Shown: piece after piece, positions 35,000-46,500 of the stretch
Position numbering within the stretch: position 1 is the first letter of the stretch
How the letters are laid out: every line of letters starts with the position of its first letter
NCBI GenBank assembly: GCA_949358305.1
Contig: OX442314.1
Span: 30,489,118 to 30,553,117, forward strand
Source of the DNA: Strigamia acuminata
Lineage: Eukaryota; Arthropoda; Chilopoda; Geophilomorpha; Linotaeniidae
Length of the DNA: 64,000 nt
Reading direction: 5' to 3'
Program-made: the position numbers and the translations under genes
The notes under the pieces: generated by a model
Databases searched by the model: none
The model's input: the letters and a program-made list of their open reading frames with translations, nothing else
What the model was told of the DNA's origin: nothing

Positions 35000-37900
35000 T
35001 TATGAACATTTTAATGTTTTGGCGTATTCAATGCTAATTGTCAACCCTACAATATTACCCACAGTGCTTAACCAGCAAATTAGGTATTTGAATGCACAAT
35101 TGACTGTATCATTATGAATAGTTGGAGCGTGTTTCATCAAATCCGCTGTCCGACATGGATGGAGTTGGTAGTAAGGTCTCTTAAACACAGGATGTATCTG
35201 AAAATAATTATAAGATATAAGCATATTGATAAATTCTGGTGAAATACTGAAATATGTACAAACTTGTTGAGTTACTGTTGTCCATTTCAAATCCATTGAA
35301 AGTGGGTGATGAGATGTGCACATTTTATCCCATATGGCTTCTATAGGTAAACGATTACCATCTACACAGAAAAATAGCAATATTTGAAATTTAAAACTAC
35401 TACCACAATAAGAGTACACAAAATTCTGTTTTTACACGGTAGATAAGGTGCGGCACAAAAAATTAGAAACACGTGAAATTTGTTAGTTTTGAAATGATCT
35501 TTTTATTTTATGGTTTTCTAACCTATTCCAATCGTTTTTTCACATCCAAATAAGCAAGAAACCTTGTTTTTTAACATGGAAACTTTTAATTTTAATTTCA
35601 AAAGAAATGGTGTAAAAACGGAATTGAATTTATTTTTCTAGAAACGTGTTAAATCAAAATCTGGTAAAAAAAAATAAAGATCGTGTAAAGGGAGAATAGG
35701 ATGTATTTTTAGTGGTCATGACCCGGGGTAAATAAACAACAATCTTTTGGTCATACGGTGTAAATTACTTTTAATGATGAGTTTATTGTTGTTTATTTAC
35801 TTTATTTTAGCATTATTAGGCCTAATATTAGGCTTAATACTGCTAAATAATTACTGGAATTAGAAAATTGTGTGCGCAGAATGGGATGCGCAGTACGAAT
35901 TTAACATCAAGATACCGAGCAAACTGTAGGTTGGGTCCAGACATCGTGCCGGTGTTAATTTCTTTTTTTCACAATCTTGAGTGCCCACGCGCTATTCTGA
36001 TCATTTTTTAGGGTTTGAATTTCACCATTTTATTTTTTTAACATTAAAAAATACATGCGGCCCAATACACATGGGTGCGGGTACAGTCGAAACTCTTTAT
36101 AACGAATCGCGATATAACGAATTATCGCTATAACGAATTGCTGAAAATGACTTGGTTGGCCAGCCATAGAACACCATGTTAAATATTTTCGTTATAACGA
36201 ATTTCGATATAACGAATTATTCGTTATAACAAACAAGTTTCATCAGGTACACTATAATACCCATAAGCTCTCGTTACAACGAATTTTCAAAACTGATCAC
36301 ATCACTCACAACATCCGATGTCCATGTTTAGAAAACAAAGGAAAATGAAAATGGCTGCCAAATGAAAGGCAATTTTGATTTACGACAAGCTGAACATTAT
36401 TGATGCCATTGACAATGGCAAGAAGCCATCAATTATAGCAGAGGAGTTTAATTTGTCCTGTTCTACAATTTCAACAATTTTAAGGAATCGGAATAAAATT
36501 AACATGAAACTTGCAAGTGGTAATCAAGGTTTACAAAAAAAAAGTGCTTGGTACTAAAATTTGATTTTTTCACCTAATTCGTTTTAACGAATTCTCGTTA
36601 TAACGAATCGATTCGTCCGGTCCCTTGCGATTCGTTATAAAGAGTTTCGACTGTAGTATATGATGAGTTGTGCAGGGTGGCGGGTGTAACTCCTCTGAGA
36701 ACGTCTCCTGTCCCGCCCGGACAGATTACACCGTAGTTATCGCATTAACCAATTCGACCAATCCAATATTATGAACAAAATGAAATTTTAGTAATAGACA
36801 TAAACGTACCTTGTGTCCAAGCTGTAAAATACAATACAGGTGTACAATAGGCAATACTGTAAACTATATGATATTCATAAGTCAGAAACTGTTTTGGAAG
36901 TTCATTCACCGTAGACCGATCAGACTGAACAAACAAGCCGGTTACTTTTGCTATCGGTAAATAAATAATCCACCTTACCGATATACATTCTTCGCAATCA
37001 TCCATTACATTATCCTGTGAGTCAACATCTATTGCAGTGAGTGTTCTTTTTTCTAAATAGAAGCAATCTGGTTCTTCAATACCCTGAAAAAAAAATTGTC
37101 CTAAAAGTTTTGATGGAATTCACTCTGAAGCAGCTAATAGTAGTAGTAGTGCCGGTGGTTCAGCTTTATAAAGGTCAAAAGAATCCATTTAATCTATCGA
37201 GCCTTTGCAACTCTTTACTCCAATGCAGTCTCTTTAAGTTTAAATATTTAAATATGCATTCAAAAATGATTCTTCCTCCACAAAGTTTATGAAAATAATA
37301 GCTATAGTTTGAACAGTATTGTAACTGCAAGTTGAGATTCAATTTTAAGGTTATTAAAAATCGCTGCAGTGAGTGCATGGAATCTGGAACCAAAATCATC
37401 GGGGCACATGTTCACAAATGACGATTTGCACCTGCTTGTGCCTACAAATGGTGCGTGTATCTCGTTTCACATTAAATAGTAATCTGTTTTAATAGAATAG
37501 GGTCCTGTCAATGCTCTATTGACAGAACCTAGATTTAGATATTGAATTTAATCGGTTTGGTCAATTTAAACATTTATTTTGGTTTATTTAGATATTAAAT
37601 TCAGTTGTTGTAAAGGAATCCCATATGGTTCAAAAATGTATTACAAAATTCTTCTCGTGAAACCCAATGCATATCAAAATACATTGCAATATAATTTCAA
37701 TGTATTTTTTAACCATAAGGGCATCTGCTGTACATGTGTGGTGTTGTGTGTTAACAAAAAAAAACTGTCACAGCAAAATCTAGCTTTAGAGTGCTGTATC
37801 TCAAATTCTAACAAATTCTAACATGGCGGCACTTGGCATTAAAGCCTTTTTGTTCACTTTCATGTATAAATACAAGGTTCTTGTGTTAAAAATTTAACCG

Positions 37901-40900
37901 CTAACACAGTAGCAGTACTACAACCATATTGGTTCCTAAGGTGACATGACACATCGGTCTTACCACAGACCTAAATACACTAGACTAGAGGGATTGTGGG
38001 TAAGAAGCGTATGCTTACAGGTAGCGGCAACACTAAATCCTTTTTCACTTCCTGTCAATTACCATGTTTACATGGTCACAGTTTTCCAGATAAGTGAATA
38101 TTCAGATTATATTTATCTGGATAACCGTTTGCGTTTACATGACGTTAGTTTTCTGGTAAACATGACGTCATACGAGAATTACCCATACTGTCCTTTGATT
38201 ATCTGGAACAACAAAATGGCTGTTGATTCATTTCAGCCAAACAAATGAAATGGTGGTTAGGAAAGAGGTTTTTGCTCAAATCTTTGCAATGGTGCTTAAT
38301 ATGCAAATTCTGGTCCCAAAAATGGTGGTTTTAGCTCAAATCTTTGCAATGGTGCTTAATATGCAAATTCTGGTCCCAAAAATGGTGGTTTTAGCTGATC
38401 TCACATTGATTTCGGTACCAAATGTCGTTGGTACATAGGCCTAACGTATTTTTAGTACAACGATCCGACGATATCTCGATCCAAGTTTTTTAATTTTCGC
38501 ATGCACGGGTGTTTACATGCAGTTTTCAATGCGCAAAACGCCCAAAATCTAGCTTGTACAACTGGAATTTAGTTTTCCAGATAAGTCTGTCTTTTCTAGA
38601 AAACTGATTTGTTTACATGATCAGTTTTCCAGAAAAGTAAAATTCGCATTTTCACTTATCCAGATAACTGGGTACATGTAAACATGGTAATTGTTATGGC
38701 TGCCCGAAATCAGCATACAAACAAAATATCCAAATGAGAGCAAATAAATACTGCATGTGCATAGTCTTACATATATACTCTTGTTCGACTCAAAAGAGTG
38801 GCCTTCTCCCATTGGCCGAGCCGTTACATGACTTTTATTTATATTTTTTTTAGTTTAATATAATTTATTTAATTTTTGTTATTAATTTGTTTGTTTTTGT
38901 TAAATTAAATTGATTACTTATTTTTATTTATTTAATAATTTACAACAAACGTTTTCTTCTTAGTTTAAACATTATTCAGCACAGGTCACATGATAATCGC
39001 TTCAGCAGAATAATCGTCATAATTACTTCAGTGTTTCATTTTTGAAACCCTTAATGATTTGCATATCCATCCTAGGGTTTTCTGGCCTGGCCGCCCCCAA
39101 GCTCGAAGTGCCCATGTTTTCTGAACAACCTAAACACCTGGTAGGTACACCCCTGTGGTAGCACAATAAAACACGTGTAACTGCGTTTTTGAATGCGCCT
39201 TGTGGATTGATTGGTTTATGTAGATCATGTGCCTCGATTAACCAAAGACATCTTTGATGCAAGAGCGAGGCACTGCATAGCTGAAGGGATCAAGGAATTA
39301 AACAGATTTGGAAGAAAATATTTTTTCTTAAGAAAAATTAATTTCTTGTGATCTTTAAAATATCTGTGAATAAAATTGAAGGTAGATACAATAAGGGGTT
39401 TCATTAAATGAGCGATTATTGTGATTAGTTGATTATTGCAATAATCGTAATCACTCAATTATTGAGGGCCCAACAAAAATTGATTACCGTACTGCCTCGA
39501 TTTAACGCCGGGGCGTTTATTCATTTTTTCTAGTTGACCCCCCCGGCGTTCATTCAAAGCCCGGCGATTATTCGCGCCGGGCGTCTACCCGAAAAAAAAA
39601 ATTGGAAAGCCACTCATTGCTAGCTATTCTTCGATGTTTCGACCAAAAGACCTCTCAAAACGTTTAAAAAACGTTTCAACCCGGCGTTTAAACAAACCCG
39701 GCGTTCATTTAAGGCCGGCGTTTATTGCCATTTCGTCCTCAGTTTGCCCGGCGCTTAATCAGGAGCCGGCGTTTAGATACGACCGGCGTTAAATCGAGGC
39801 AGTACGGTATGTTATTATTGCGCCGATGGGCGGAATTGTTTAAATTGTAACCTAAATACATTGCAATTGTTTAAAAAAAGTTCCTACAAATAATAATTGC
39901 AACTACCTAACTCGTTTCATGTGTTCAGTTTAACCTAAACTGAGCAGACTGTTATATTATGACCTTGTGTAGTTGAAGCGGGTCTGGCGCCGCCATGTTG
40001 GTTTCAGTTGAGAGAGCACTTATAATCGGCCCAAGTCAGCAAAAAATCATGGTTTGGGGTGATTACTTGATTAGTTGCTTATTTGATGAAATGATTATTC
40101 TCGGGATTGGTTGAACCCAGTCACATAACACATCAACTAATCGATCATTTAATGAAACCCCTTAATAATTGGAGCGTAAGTTTGTGTTTTTGGTGCTTTT
40201 AGTGTACAGTAAACAGAATGAACGCCAAAACAGCCACAAACCAAAAACTGCAAAAACACAAACCACACCTAAGAGTAGTTTTTCAAGTGGTTTATATACC
40301 AGTGCTTCTCAAACTGTGTAATGTAGCGGACAGGTATTTTTTTGTCCCAATGGGTTATGGACCCGTATCATATTCAGTTGCTTGAATTTTGATTTTGAGT
40401 TGGAGCCCCTGACATTGCCACAATGCTTGCAGGAGAAGCATCCACCACAAAAAGGTGAGGAAAAGCAGATACTTGTACTTCCAGCATCCCGGCCGTTATC
40501 AAGTCTCGGTTTTCCGAGACGTGATCAGTAGCATCCGAGACGAGATCTCGTGCTATCAGGCAGGCTTTTGAAATAAACTGACGTTTTTTAGGGTAAAAAA
40601 AAACTTGCGTGCTTTTATAGCACAAAGGAATGTAAAGTGAACGTTAAAGGTCTTAGCCGTTACAAGATACAATAAAAAAGTACAAATCACGTTTCGACTT
40701 GTAACGTGAATTGTACATTTTTTATTATATCTCGTAATAATGAAATCTCGTTTTGCCGAGACCGAGACCCTGAGACTAAAAAAACCGAGATCTCCGGGAC
40801 CGAGATTACGAGACGAGTGAGATCTGGAAGTATAGGAATAGCAGAATTTTGCTGAAGTGGAGGACTTCTACTTTCCATTTCCTTGTGGAACTCAATAACT

Positions 40901-42685
40901 AATGCTGGGCGCACACATACCGCGATTTCGCGTCGCGTCGCGATCGCGTTGCCATTGCGCATGCGCAGGTGACGTCATTTCCTTCGCGCCGGTTCGAAAT
41001 CTACTTTAGGAAATAGTACTTGAACCAAGTACTATTTCGCCCGCGATTCATGTCGCAGCCAATCCCGTGAGCTCTTTGAAATGACGTCACTTCATCAACA
41101 TTTTCGGTTCCTGTGTGAATGCTGTGGAATGACGTCATAAGATTGAATTCGCAGAGCTGAAATAGCTACATGTGTGTAGCATTGCGCGCGATTCACAGCG
41201 CGATGCGAAATCGCGGTATGTGTGCGCCCAGCATAAGGTATAAGGCAGTGGCTGCGTTCACATCCGACGTAAACGTATTATTTTCAAGGTGCGCTGTGAT
41301 TGGTTGAGAGCTAATGATGGCGCTTCGTTTCGTCAATGTAAGTTTTCTCAAATCGATGTATTTCGAAGTGTTAGCTTCTTTTTTCCTAACAAGGAGGGGC
41401 TATGGCCCCCCCTTGACCCCCCAGACCTAACCTTATCTGTTTTTAGCAATGTAGACAGAACGAGGTTTTTCGTCAATGTAATTCAATGCATCTCTCAACC
41501 AATCACAAGGCGCCTTGAAAACAATATGTTCACGTCAGACGTAAAGGTAGCCTTGGATGTACCCGATACAGTCGAACCTCATTATAACGAATCGCGATAT
41601 AACGAATTTTTTGTTCTAACGAACATATAAAAATGGGTTGGTTGGTTGGTTGGTTGGTTGGCCAAGAACACCCTGTTAAAAAAATTCGTTATAACGAACT
41701 TTCGTTATAATGAACCGATTTTTCGAGTCTCTTGTGATTCGTTAGAACGAGGCTCGACTGGATAGTCATGTCTCTAATTAAACGCCTGGTCTCAAATTAC
41801 TGTCGAGGACCTAAAATGGAGGATTCATAGTTCAGTTTTAAAAAAAAAGAAGCGAGCTTGTTTGTCTAAATTGCCAGAAGGTGGCAGAATTCAACAAAAT
41901 GTAGAGCAGGAATTGAATAATCGAGAATGATATAATCACTAGAAAAGACTTGGATCATTCATGTTCAAATCCCAGTTCAGTTGTGAATCCACAACTGAAT
42001 TGAATGGAGAAAATTTGCTAAACCAGCATCAATTGATGCAGAAGTGACTCAAGCCCAGATTCCATTGCTTTGCACCGGAAATGCAAATAGAAAATTGCGA
42101 AATTTTAAAGTTGGAAACAGAATAAATAACAATTTAAAAAAATAAAATAAAAATGATGAAATTATTTCGGAAAATTTCCAAATCATTAACGAAACGGTGC
42201 GCAGCAAACGCGCACACAAAACAATAAAACTAGGCCTAACTATTTCGATTTCACATTTGCACAATTTTCCAAATTATTTTTTTTCTATCTAATTTTTATT
42301 TTCATGCAAGCATTATTTTTTCCCCCCTCATTTTTCTCTTTCGTTTATCATTTGCTCTTTCCAGGCTCTATCTATCTATTCTTTTAATTTGGACCGGTCT
42401 ATTTCCTCGCTTCCAGGGTAACCAGTTTTTCAATGAGTTACCGATCAATGGACGACGTCGCCATCTAGCGGCCAATTCCCGCAACCGAGTCGCTGCGAAC
42501 GGCGTGCCAAACAACCGTCCGCAACAACACGCAAACGTCAACCACACTTACAATTTCCTAACCTTTAACGTTTTAACTGTCCACCCGTCATTTAACCGGG
42601 TCGAAATATCAACCAATTGTTTGGCCGACATTAAAAAATCTTCCCACGATATCGTTCCCGAAATACTTCCCTCGGAGGCCGCCAT
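35000..42685 (-). CDS. Atg10: Atg10, E2-like enzyme of the ATG12 conjugation pathway
   Basis: Receives ATG12 from the E1 ATG7 and passes it to ATG5 during autophagosome formation in the cytosol. Exons (minus, left to right): 35000-35197, 35264-35361, 36810-36924, 36979-37083, 42563-42685; phases agree, 639 nt, 212 aa, close to the usual 160-220. Start MAASEGSISGTISWEDF in exon 1, then DGWTVKT; later blocks EYHIVYS and PVLYFTAW, the IWDKM helix, WTTVTQQ, and LHPCRT with the catalytic cysteine (about residue 159), then CWLSTVGNIVGL and a short end EYAKTLKCS. The first and second exons are 5.5 kb apart; joining them gives DGWTVKTLK then GIEEPDCFYLEKR, as in other family members (DGW..., YL.KR). 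Tail to tail with Sara and head to head with Ssdp. Confidence 0.93.
36084..36653. mobile_element. Pogo/Tigger-like element with truncated transposase
   Basis: 570 bp in an Atg10 intron, flanked by TA on both sides, with perfect 27-bp inverted ends starting CAGTCGAAACTCTTTATAAC. Inside, 36375-36557 (plus) encodes ILIYDKLNIIDAIDNG and FNLSCSTISTILRNR, the helix-turn-helix of the psq/CENP-B class that begins pogo transposases. An in-frame TGA (36362-36364) precedes it and the rest of the transposase (DDE part) is missing, so it cannot be autonomous. Confidence 0.88.
38056..38693. mobile_element. 638-bp inverted-repeat element with internal 60-bp duplication
   Basis: Ends CAATTACCATGTTTACATG / CATGTAAACATGGTAATTG with further pairing of the GTTTTCCAGATAAGTGAA type. 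Inside, 38281-38334 and 38341-38394 are exact copies at a period of 60. Parts of the element (GATTATCTGGAACAACAAAA, about 38199) recur at 59923. Confidence 0.85.
38731..38830. repeat. Dispersed repeat shared with 60057-60160
   Basis: The complement of this stretch reads GGCTCGGCCAATGGGAGAA and then GAGTATA...GCACATG; 60085-60160 carries the same words in the direct orientation, and 62313-62370 is a more distant relative. Confidence 0.65.
39487..39807. mobile_element. 321-bp MITE with CCGGCGTT arrays
   Basis: Perfect 25-bp inverted ends starting CCGTACTGCCTCGATTTAAC, flanked by TA. The interior carries about ten copies of CCGGCGTTTA/CATT-like words, nearly all in one orientation, spaced irregularly. 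Confidence 0.9.
40490..40830. mobile_element. Foldback element with GTCTCGG/CCGAGAC words
   Basis: Outer regions repeat TCTCGGTTTTCCGAGAC-type words in both orientations; the inner arms CAAGATACAATAAAAAAGTA (about 40664) and its complement TACATTTTTTATTATATCTC (about 40712) pair. No target duplication identified. Confidence 0.6.
40903..41233. mobile_element. Harbinger-like MITE with TAA duplication
   Basis: 331 bp with perfect 29-bp inverted ends starting TGCTGGGCGCACACATACCG, flanked by TAA at 40900-40902 and 41234-41236. A 3-bp TWA duplication is the signature of PIF/Harbinger. It is GC-rich against its surroundings. Confidence 0.88.
41246..41555. mobile_element. Inverted-repeat element with ATTGGTTGAGA arms, copy 2
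   Basis: Left arm about 41259-41312 (ACGTAAACGTATTATTTTCA then GCTGTGATTGGTTGAGA), right arm about 41496-41553 (TCTCAACCAATCACAAGGCG). Same family as 28130-28630; both share a core GGTTAGGT...CCCCCCC segment. Confidence 0.8.
41569..41760. mobile_element. Pogo/Tigger-like MITE
   Basis: 192 bp, begins CAGTCGAACCTCATTATAAC after TA and ends GAGGCTCGACTG. Contains a GGTT microsatellite (about 41637-41661). Non-coding relative of 36084-36653. Confidence 0.88.
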
Positions 42686-43512
42686 TTTGGCTTCCAAGAC
42701 CAGCGGGAGGCGAAAAGAACAGCGGAAGTAGCCAAGATGGTTTCCATTCGACAAACAGGGAGAAAACCGCAGTTGACAAAACCAAAAGTTTATTCCCATT
42801 TTTAGCACTTTTCCACACACGAATTAAACAAAAAAAATATTTGAAAAAAATTTATTTTTATTCCAATTTATAAATTCCATCCATTTTTAATTTTTTTTTC
42901 TTCAAAATAAATCAAAATAAATAAATCCAAGATGGCGACTGGCGAATAAACAAACCCAGCAATGGGCGATTAATTGCACAACCCGACACACGATGTCAGC
43001 CAATCTGCAGTTATCCTAACGACAGAAAATGTAAGCTGCTTCGGTTATTTACAACCCATGCTCGAATCTCTAATGTGGCCGTTCCAAGCATCAGCGCCAC
43101 AACGGCCGAACCCCGCGCAACAAAAGTTGCCTTCCCGAGTAACCCACCCGCACAACCAACCCCAAAAACCCCCAAACTAAATCGGCAAAAGCCCAATCTA
43201 AATTCCCACACCAATTCCCCGTCAAATCCGCCCGTCCTCGCCCTCAAAACCCGGTGAAATCGCGACCAAACGGCGGGAGTCGGCCATCATCCGCACTCAC
43301 CCACATCAATTTTTGTAACAACCAATCAGAAACGGGCTATACCCCAACCAGTATTTACGCAAACAAAAGTTTCAAGGGTTCCCCTTAGCAACCACACCGA
43401 ACGACCAATGAGCGCGCGGGCTTTGACAGGTCCATTGACGTTTCTATGGTAACCGGGTCAGTCTCAACCTTGATGGGCTTGACAGGTTGTCTGACATTTC
43501 CAACTTTACAGC
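42686..43512. promoter_or_regulatory. Shared promoter region of Atg10 and Ssdp
   Basis: 827 bp between divergent ATGs. Contains GCCAAGATGG-type and AAGATGGCGACTGG (about 42930) YY1-like words, several CCAAT boxes (ACCAATCAGA at 43321, ACCAATGAG at 43404) and higher GC than the introns. The open frames here do not look coding. Confidence 0.55.
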
Positions 43513-46500
43513 ATGTACGCTAAGGGGAAAGGATCGACTGTACCGTCGGATGCTCAAGCCCGAGAAAAGTAAGTGAACGGTGTACGCGCCGAGCCCGCTC
43601 GCACTCGTAGCGAACAAAGGCCTAGCCGGGGCAGGCCGCGCCCGACCGGGCCGGGCGCATGGCCGCCGCCGTCGCGGGGAAGAAAGCTTTTCGTTTCGCG
43701 GCGCGGTGTGCTTCTCCTTTTCTCGCCATAATGGCTGTTCCGTTTACCGCGCGCTCAAAGATGGCGTGCGGGTTTTCTTTATCAGGCGATACAAAGAGAC
43801 GAGGCGTTAAAGTCACGTTTGCGGAGGGTTTTTCGCGTTTTGATGTTGCGGAAAAATAAATGGAAATGGGGTTTGATGGTTCGGGGCATTGACAATGCGG
43901 GAATTGGGCGGAAAGTGCGTGAAATTTGGCTCGTTTTCGGGGGTTTTTCGGGGAGGGGGGTTGTTAAGCGATTGTTATATTGTTGCTTTTTGCTTATTTT
44001 TGATATTAAATTCTGCCTTTTTCTCTCTCTTTTTCATAGGTTAGCATTGTATGTTTATGAATACTTACTCCATGTGGGTGCACAGAAGGCGGCACAGACA
44101 TTCCTATCAGAGGTGAGAAACGTATGTTTTTCAGTTTTGAAAAATTATAAAATTTATTATTTTCTAATAGATTTTATCTTTTTTTATAACTTAAAATGGT
44201 GTTCATATAATTATTCCTAAAGTGTTTTAAATTTTCAAAGTATTTACCGTAGTTTGCTTTGAGGATTTTTTTTTCTTGAATTCTGTTGAATTTTTTTTAT
44301 TTTTTTATTTTTTTTTATTTTTTGGTAAAAAAGAAAATAATTTATTTTTTAATTTTCTTAAAAAAATTTTACAAATTGAAATTTGTGTTGGATATTTTCC
44401 TATGTACTATTGAAATTATTTTTTAAATTCTTTTCTAGATCCGGTGGGAAAAAAATATCACATTAGGAGAGCCTCCAGGGTTTCTACATTCATGGTGGTG
44501 GTGAGTATTTTATTTTATTTTATTTTATTTATTTATTTGTTTATTTATTTATTTATTTTTTTATAAAAAAAATAAATAAATAAAACCAAGCAATAAATAA
44601 ATAGAAACGATACAAATTTAATAAATACGGAGTCTAAATAGACAAAACAGAAAGATTAGTCGAATGTTTTCGAAAGACTCCGAAAGATGTCTGTAAAATC
44701 TAAAATGGACAAAATTTCAATTTTTCTATATCAATTACAGACTTTGTTGTGTACATTTCTTTATCTCACGATGCAGAGACCACCTGTTTGTGTTTGCTTG
44801 AATTTTTATTTTTAAAAAAATAAAAATAAAATATATTTTATTTTATTCATTATTTTTTACTTTGCAGTGTATTCTGGGACTTATATTGTGCAGCACCTGA
44901 ACGGAGGGACACTTGCGATCATTCTAGTGAGGCAAAAGCATTTCACGATTATGTAAGTTCGTATAAAATATACTTTTCCTCGTTGAGTTACCGGGTGGAA
45001 AGTGCATCGCAAGGACTGTAATTCCACAAAACGTGCTGAAAAAATCTCTGTTGGAGATTCCATTTGGCAGAAAATTTTATTTATTTTTATTTTTATTTAT
45101 TTAAAAAAAAAAAATTAATATATAAAAATAAAAAAAAGTTTTTTTTCGCCTTGTTTTCATACCTGTTGTGTACTAGTGGACTTTGATGTGGAGGAAGTGC
45201 ACAAACCGAAAGTAGAGATATTCAGTCATGACGTTAGCAACACTTCCTGTGGTGAGCAACCCCGGAAGTATGCCCCACCCCGGTTTCAAATTGGAAATTT
45301 GAAATAACTAAGCGTGGATTAATTTATTTTTTTTTTAAAAAAAAAATAAACAAAATAAACAAAATAAAATGCAACCCAAATAGAAATTGCATGGAAAACG
45401 TGTGTGGAAATTTGGATAAACAATTGATGCATTTCGAGCGGCGTAAATAAGCGAAAAGGTTATGCAATAGTTTGAGGCAGGAATGTTATTTTTAGGGCTG
45501 GTAATTGAGGGTGGTTTAAAAATGTTTAATAGTTTATTGATATTTGGTTAATTGGGTCAAGTTAGACCGAAATAATCGATTAAAGGTCGAGTGCACGGTT
45601 GGGATGGATGATTATTCGTGTTTTGAGTCGATGTTTTAGTGTTGGTCGAGTATTTTTGTTGATTTATGCAAAGTTTATCGTAATTAGCAGGTTTTTGAAT
45701 CAAACGTTTAGTAATTTTTCGGTTTATGATGAAATGGGAACGAAGTTTAGATTTAGATCGAGTTCGGTTGGCAGCCATTTTGAATTAGACTTGGAGAATT
45801 CTCATTGGGCGGTGTTGCATTTCACCGATGCGATTGGCGGAGAGAAATGACGTAATTTCAAACGAATTCTTCGCGATTGGCTGTAAAATACGTGAGATTA
45901 TCGAGTTTTTGGATTATCGGGGAAGAAATTCATTTCGTCACGAAATCCGACGGATTTAAACCCAAGAACACGTTGGTTTGGATGTTGTGACGTCATTTTG
46001 ACAGCAAAAATGGCCGACGAGATGCTTTTATTGTGATTAAATAATTGATTTTCAATTGATTTCGTGCTCGTGTGGGATGCAATGGCCAAAAAACGAGCAA
46101 AAACGTCCAAAAACGAGGCAAAAATGAGGGGAAAATGGCGGAATTGAAGCGAAAAAGGTGAAAATTGAATTTTTTATTCGGTCACAATTGAATACCACTG
46201 GTGGTGGTTAATTGTCTAATACAATTTCCGAGTAATGAATTTATTATGGAGTGTAAAATAAAACGCTGGGAGTTTATTTGGAGGGATTTGATCTTATTTT
46301 GCTTATGCAGACAGAATTCTAGCTACAGAATAATGACAGATCAATGCTTGCCAAAGCCAACCACCCCTCCGATAATAAAAATTTGGAATATTCCAACAAG
46401 TCTCCATCCTACCAAGGATTCTCCTCTTTCCATTCTAAGGTGTACGCTCGCAACAAAAATTACATTTTCGCTCTCGAAAACCCCAAAACCGACCAAACCA

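Larger units (their letters stand above)
37084..42562. other. Atg10 intron 1, a cluster of DNA transposon remnants
   Basis: 5.5 kb without a recognised exon. It holds the elements at 38056-38693, 39487-39807, about 40310 (hAT-type end CAGTGCTTCTCAAACTGTG), 40490-40830, 40903-41233, 41246-41555 and 41569-41760. 37084-38055 and 41761-42562 are AT-rich sequence where I see nothing further. Confidence 0.7.

Noticed and set aside
37175-37399. Possible upstream Atg10 exon with MDSFDLYKAEPP
   Set aside because: Its donor phase does not fit the next exon, and the exon at 42563-42685 fits both in phase and in conserved DGW motif.
41940-41990. tRNA gene suggested by GTTCAAATCCC
   Set aside because: No box A or cloverleaf could be formed around it.
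43580-43859. Ala/Arg-rich frames just after Ssdp exon 1
   Set aside because: Explained by CpG-rich composition; the conserved exon ends at a proper donor and no family resemblance is seen.
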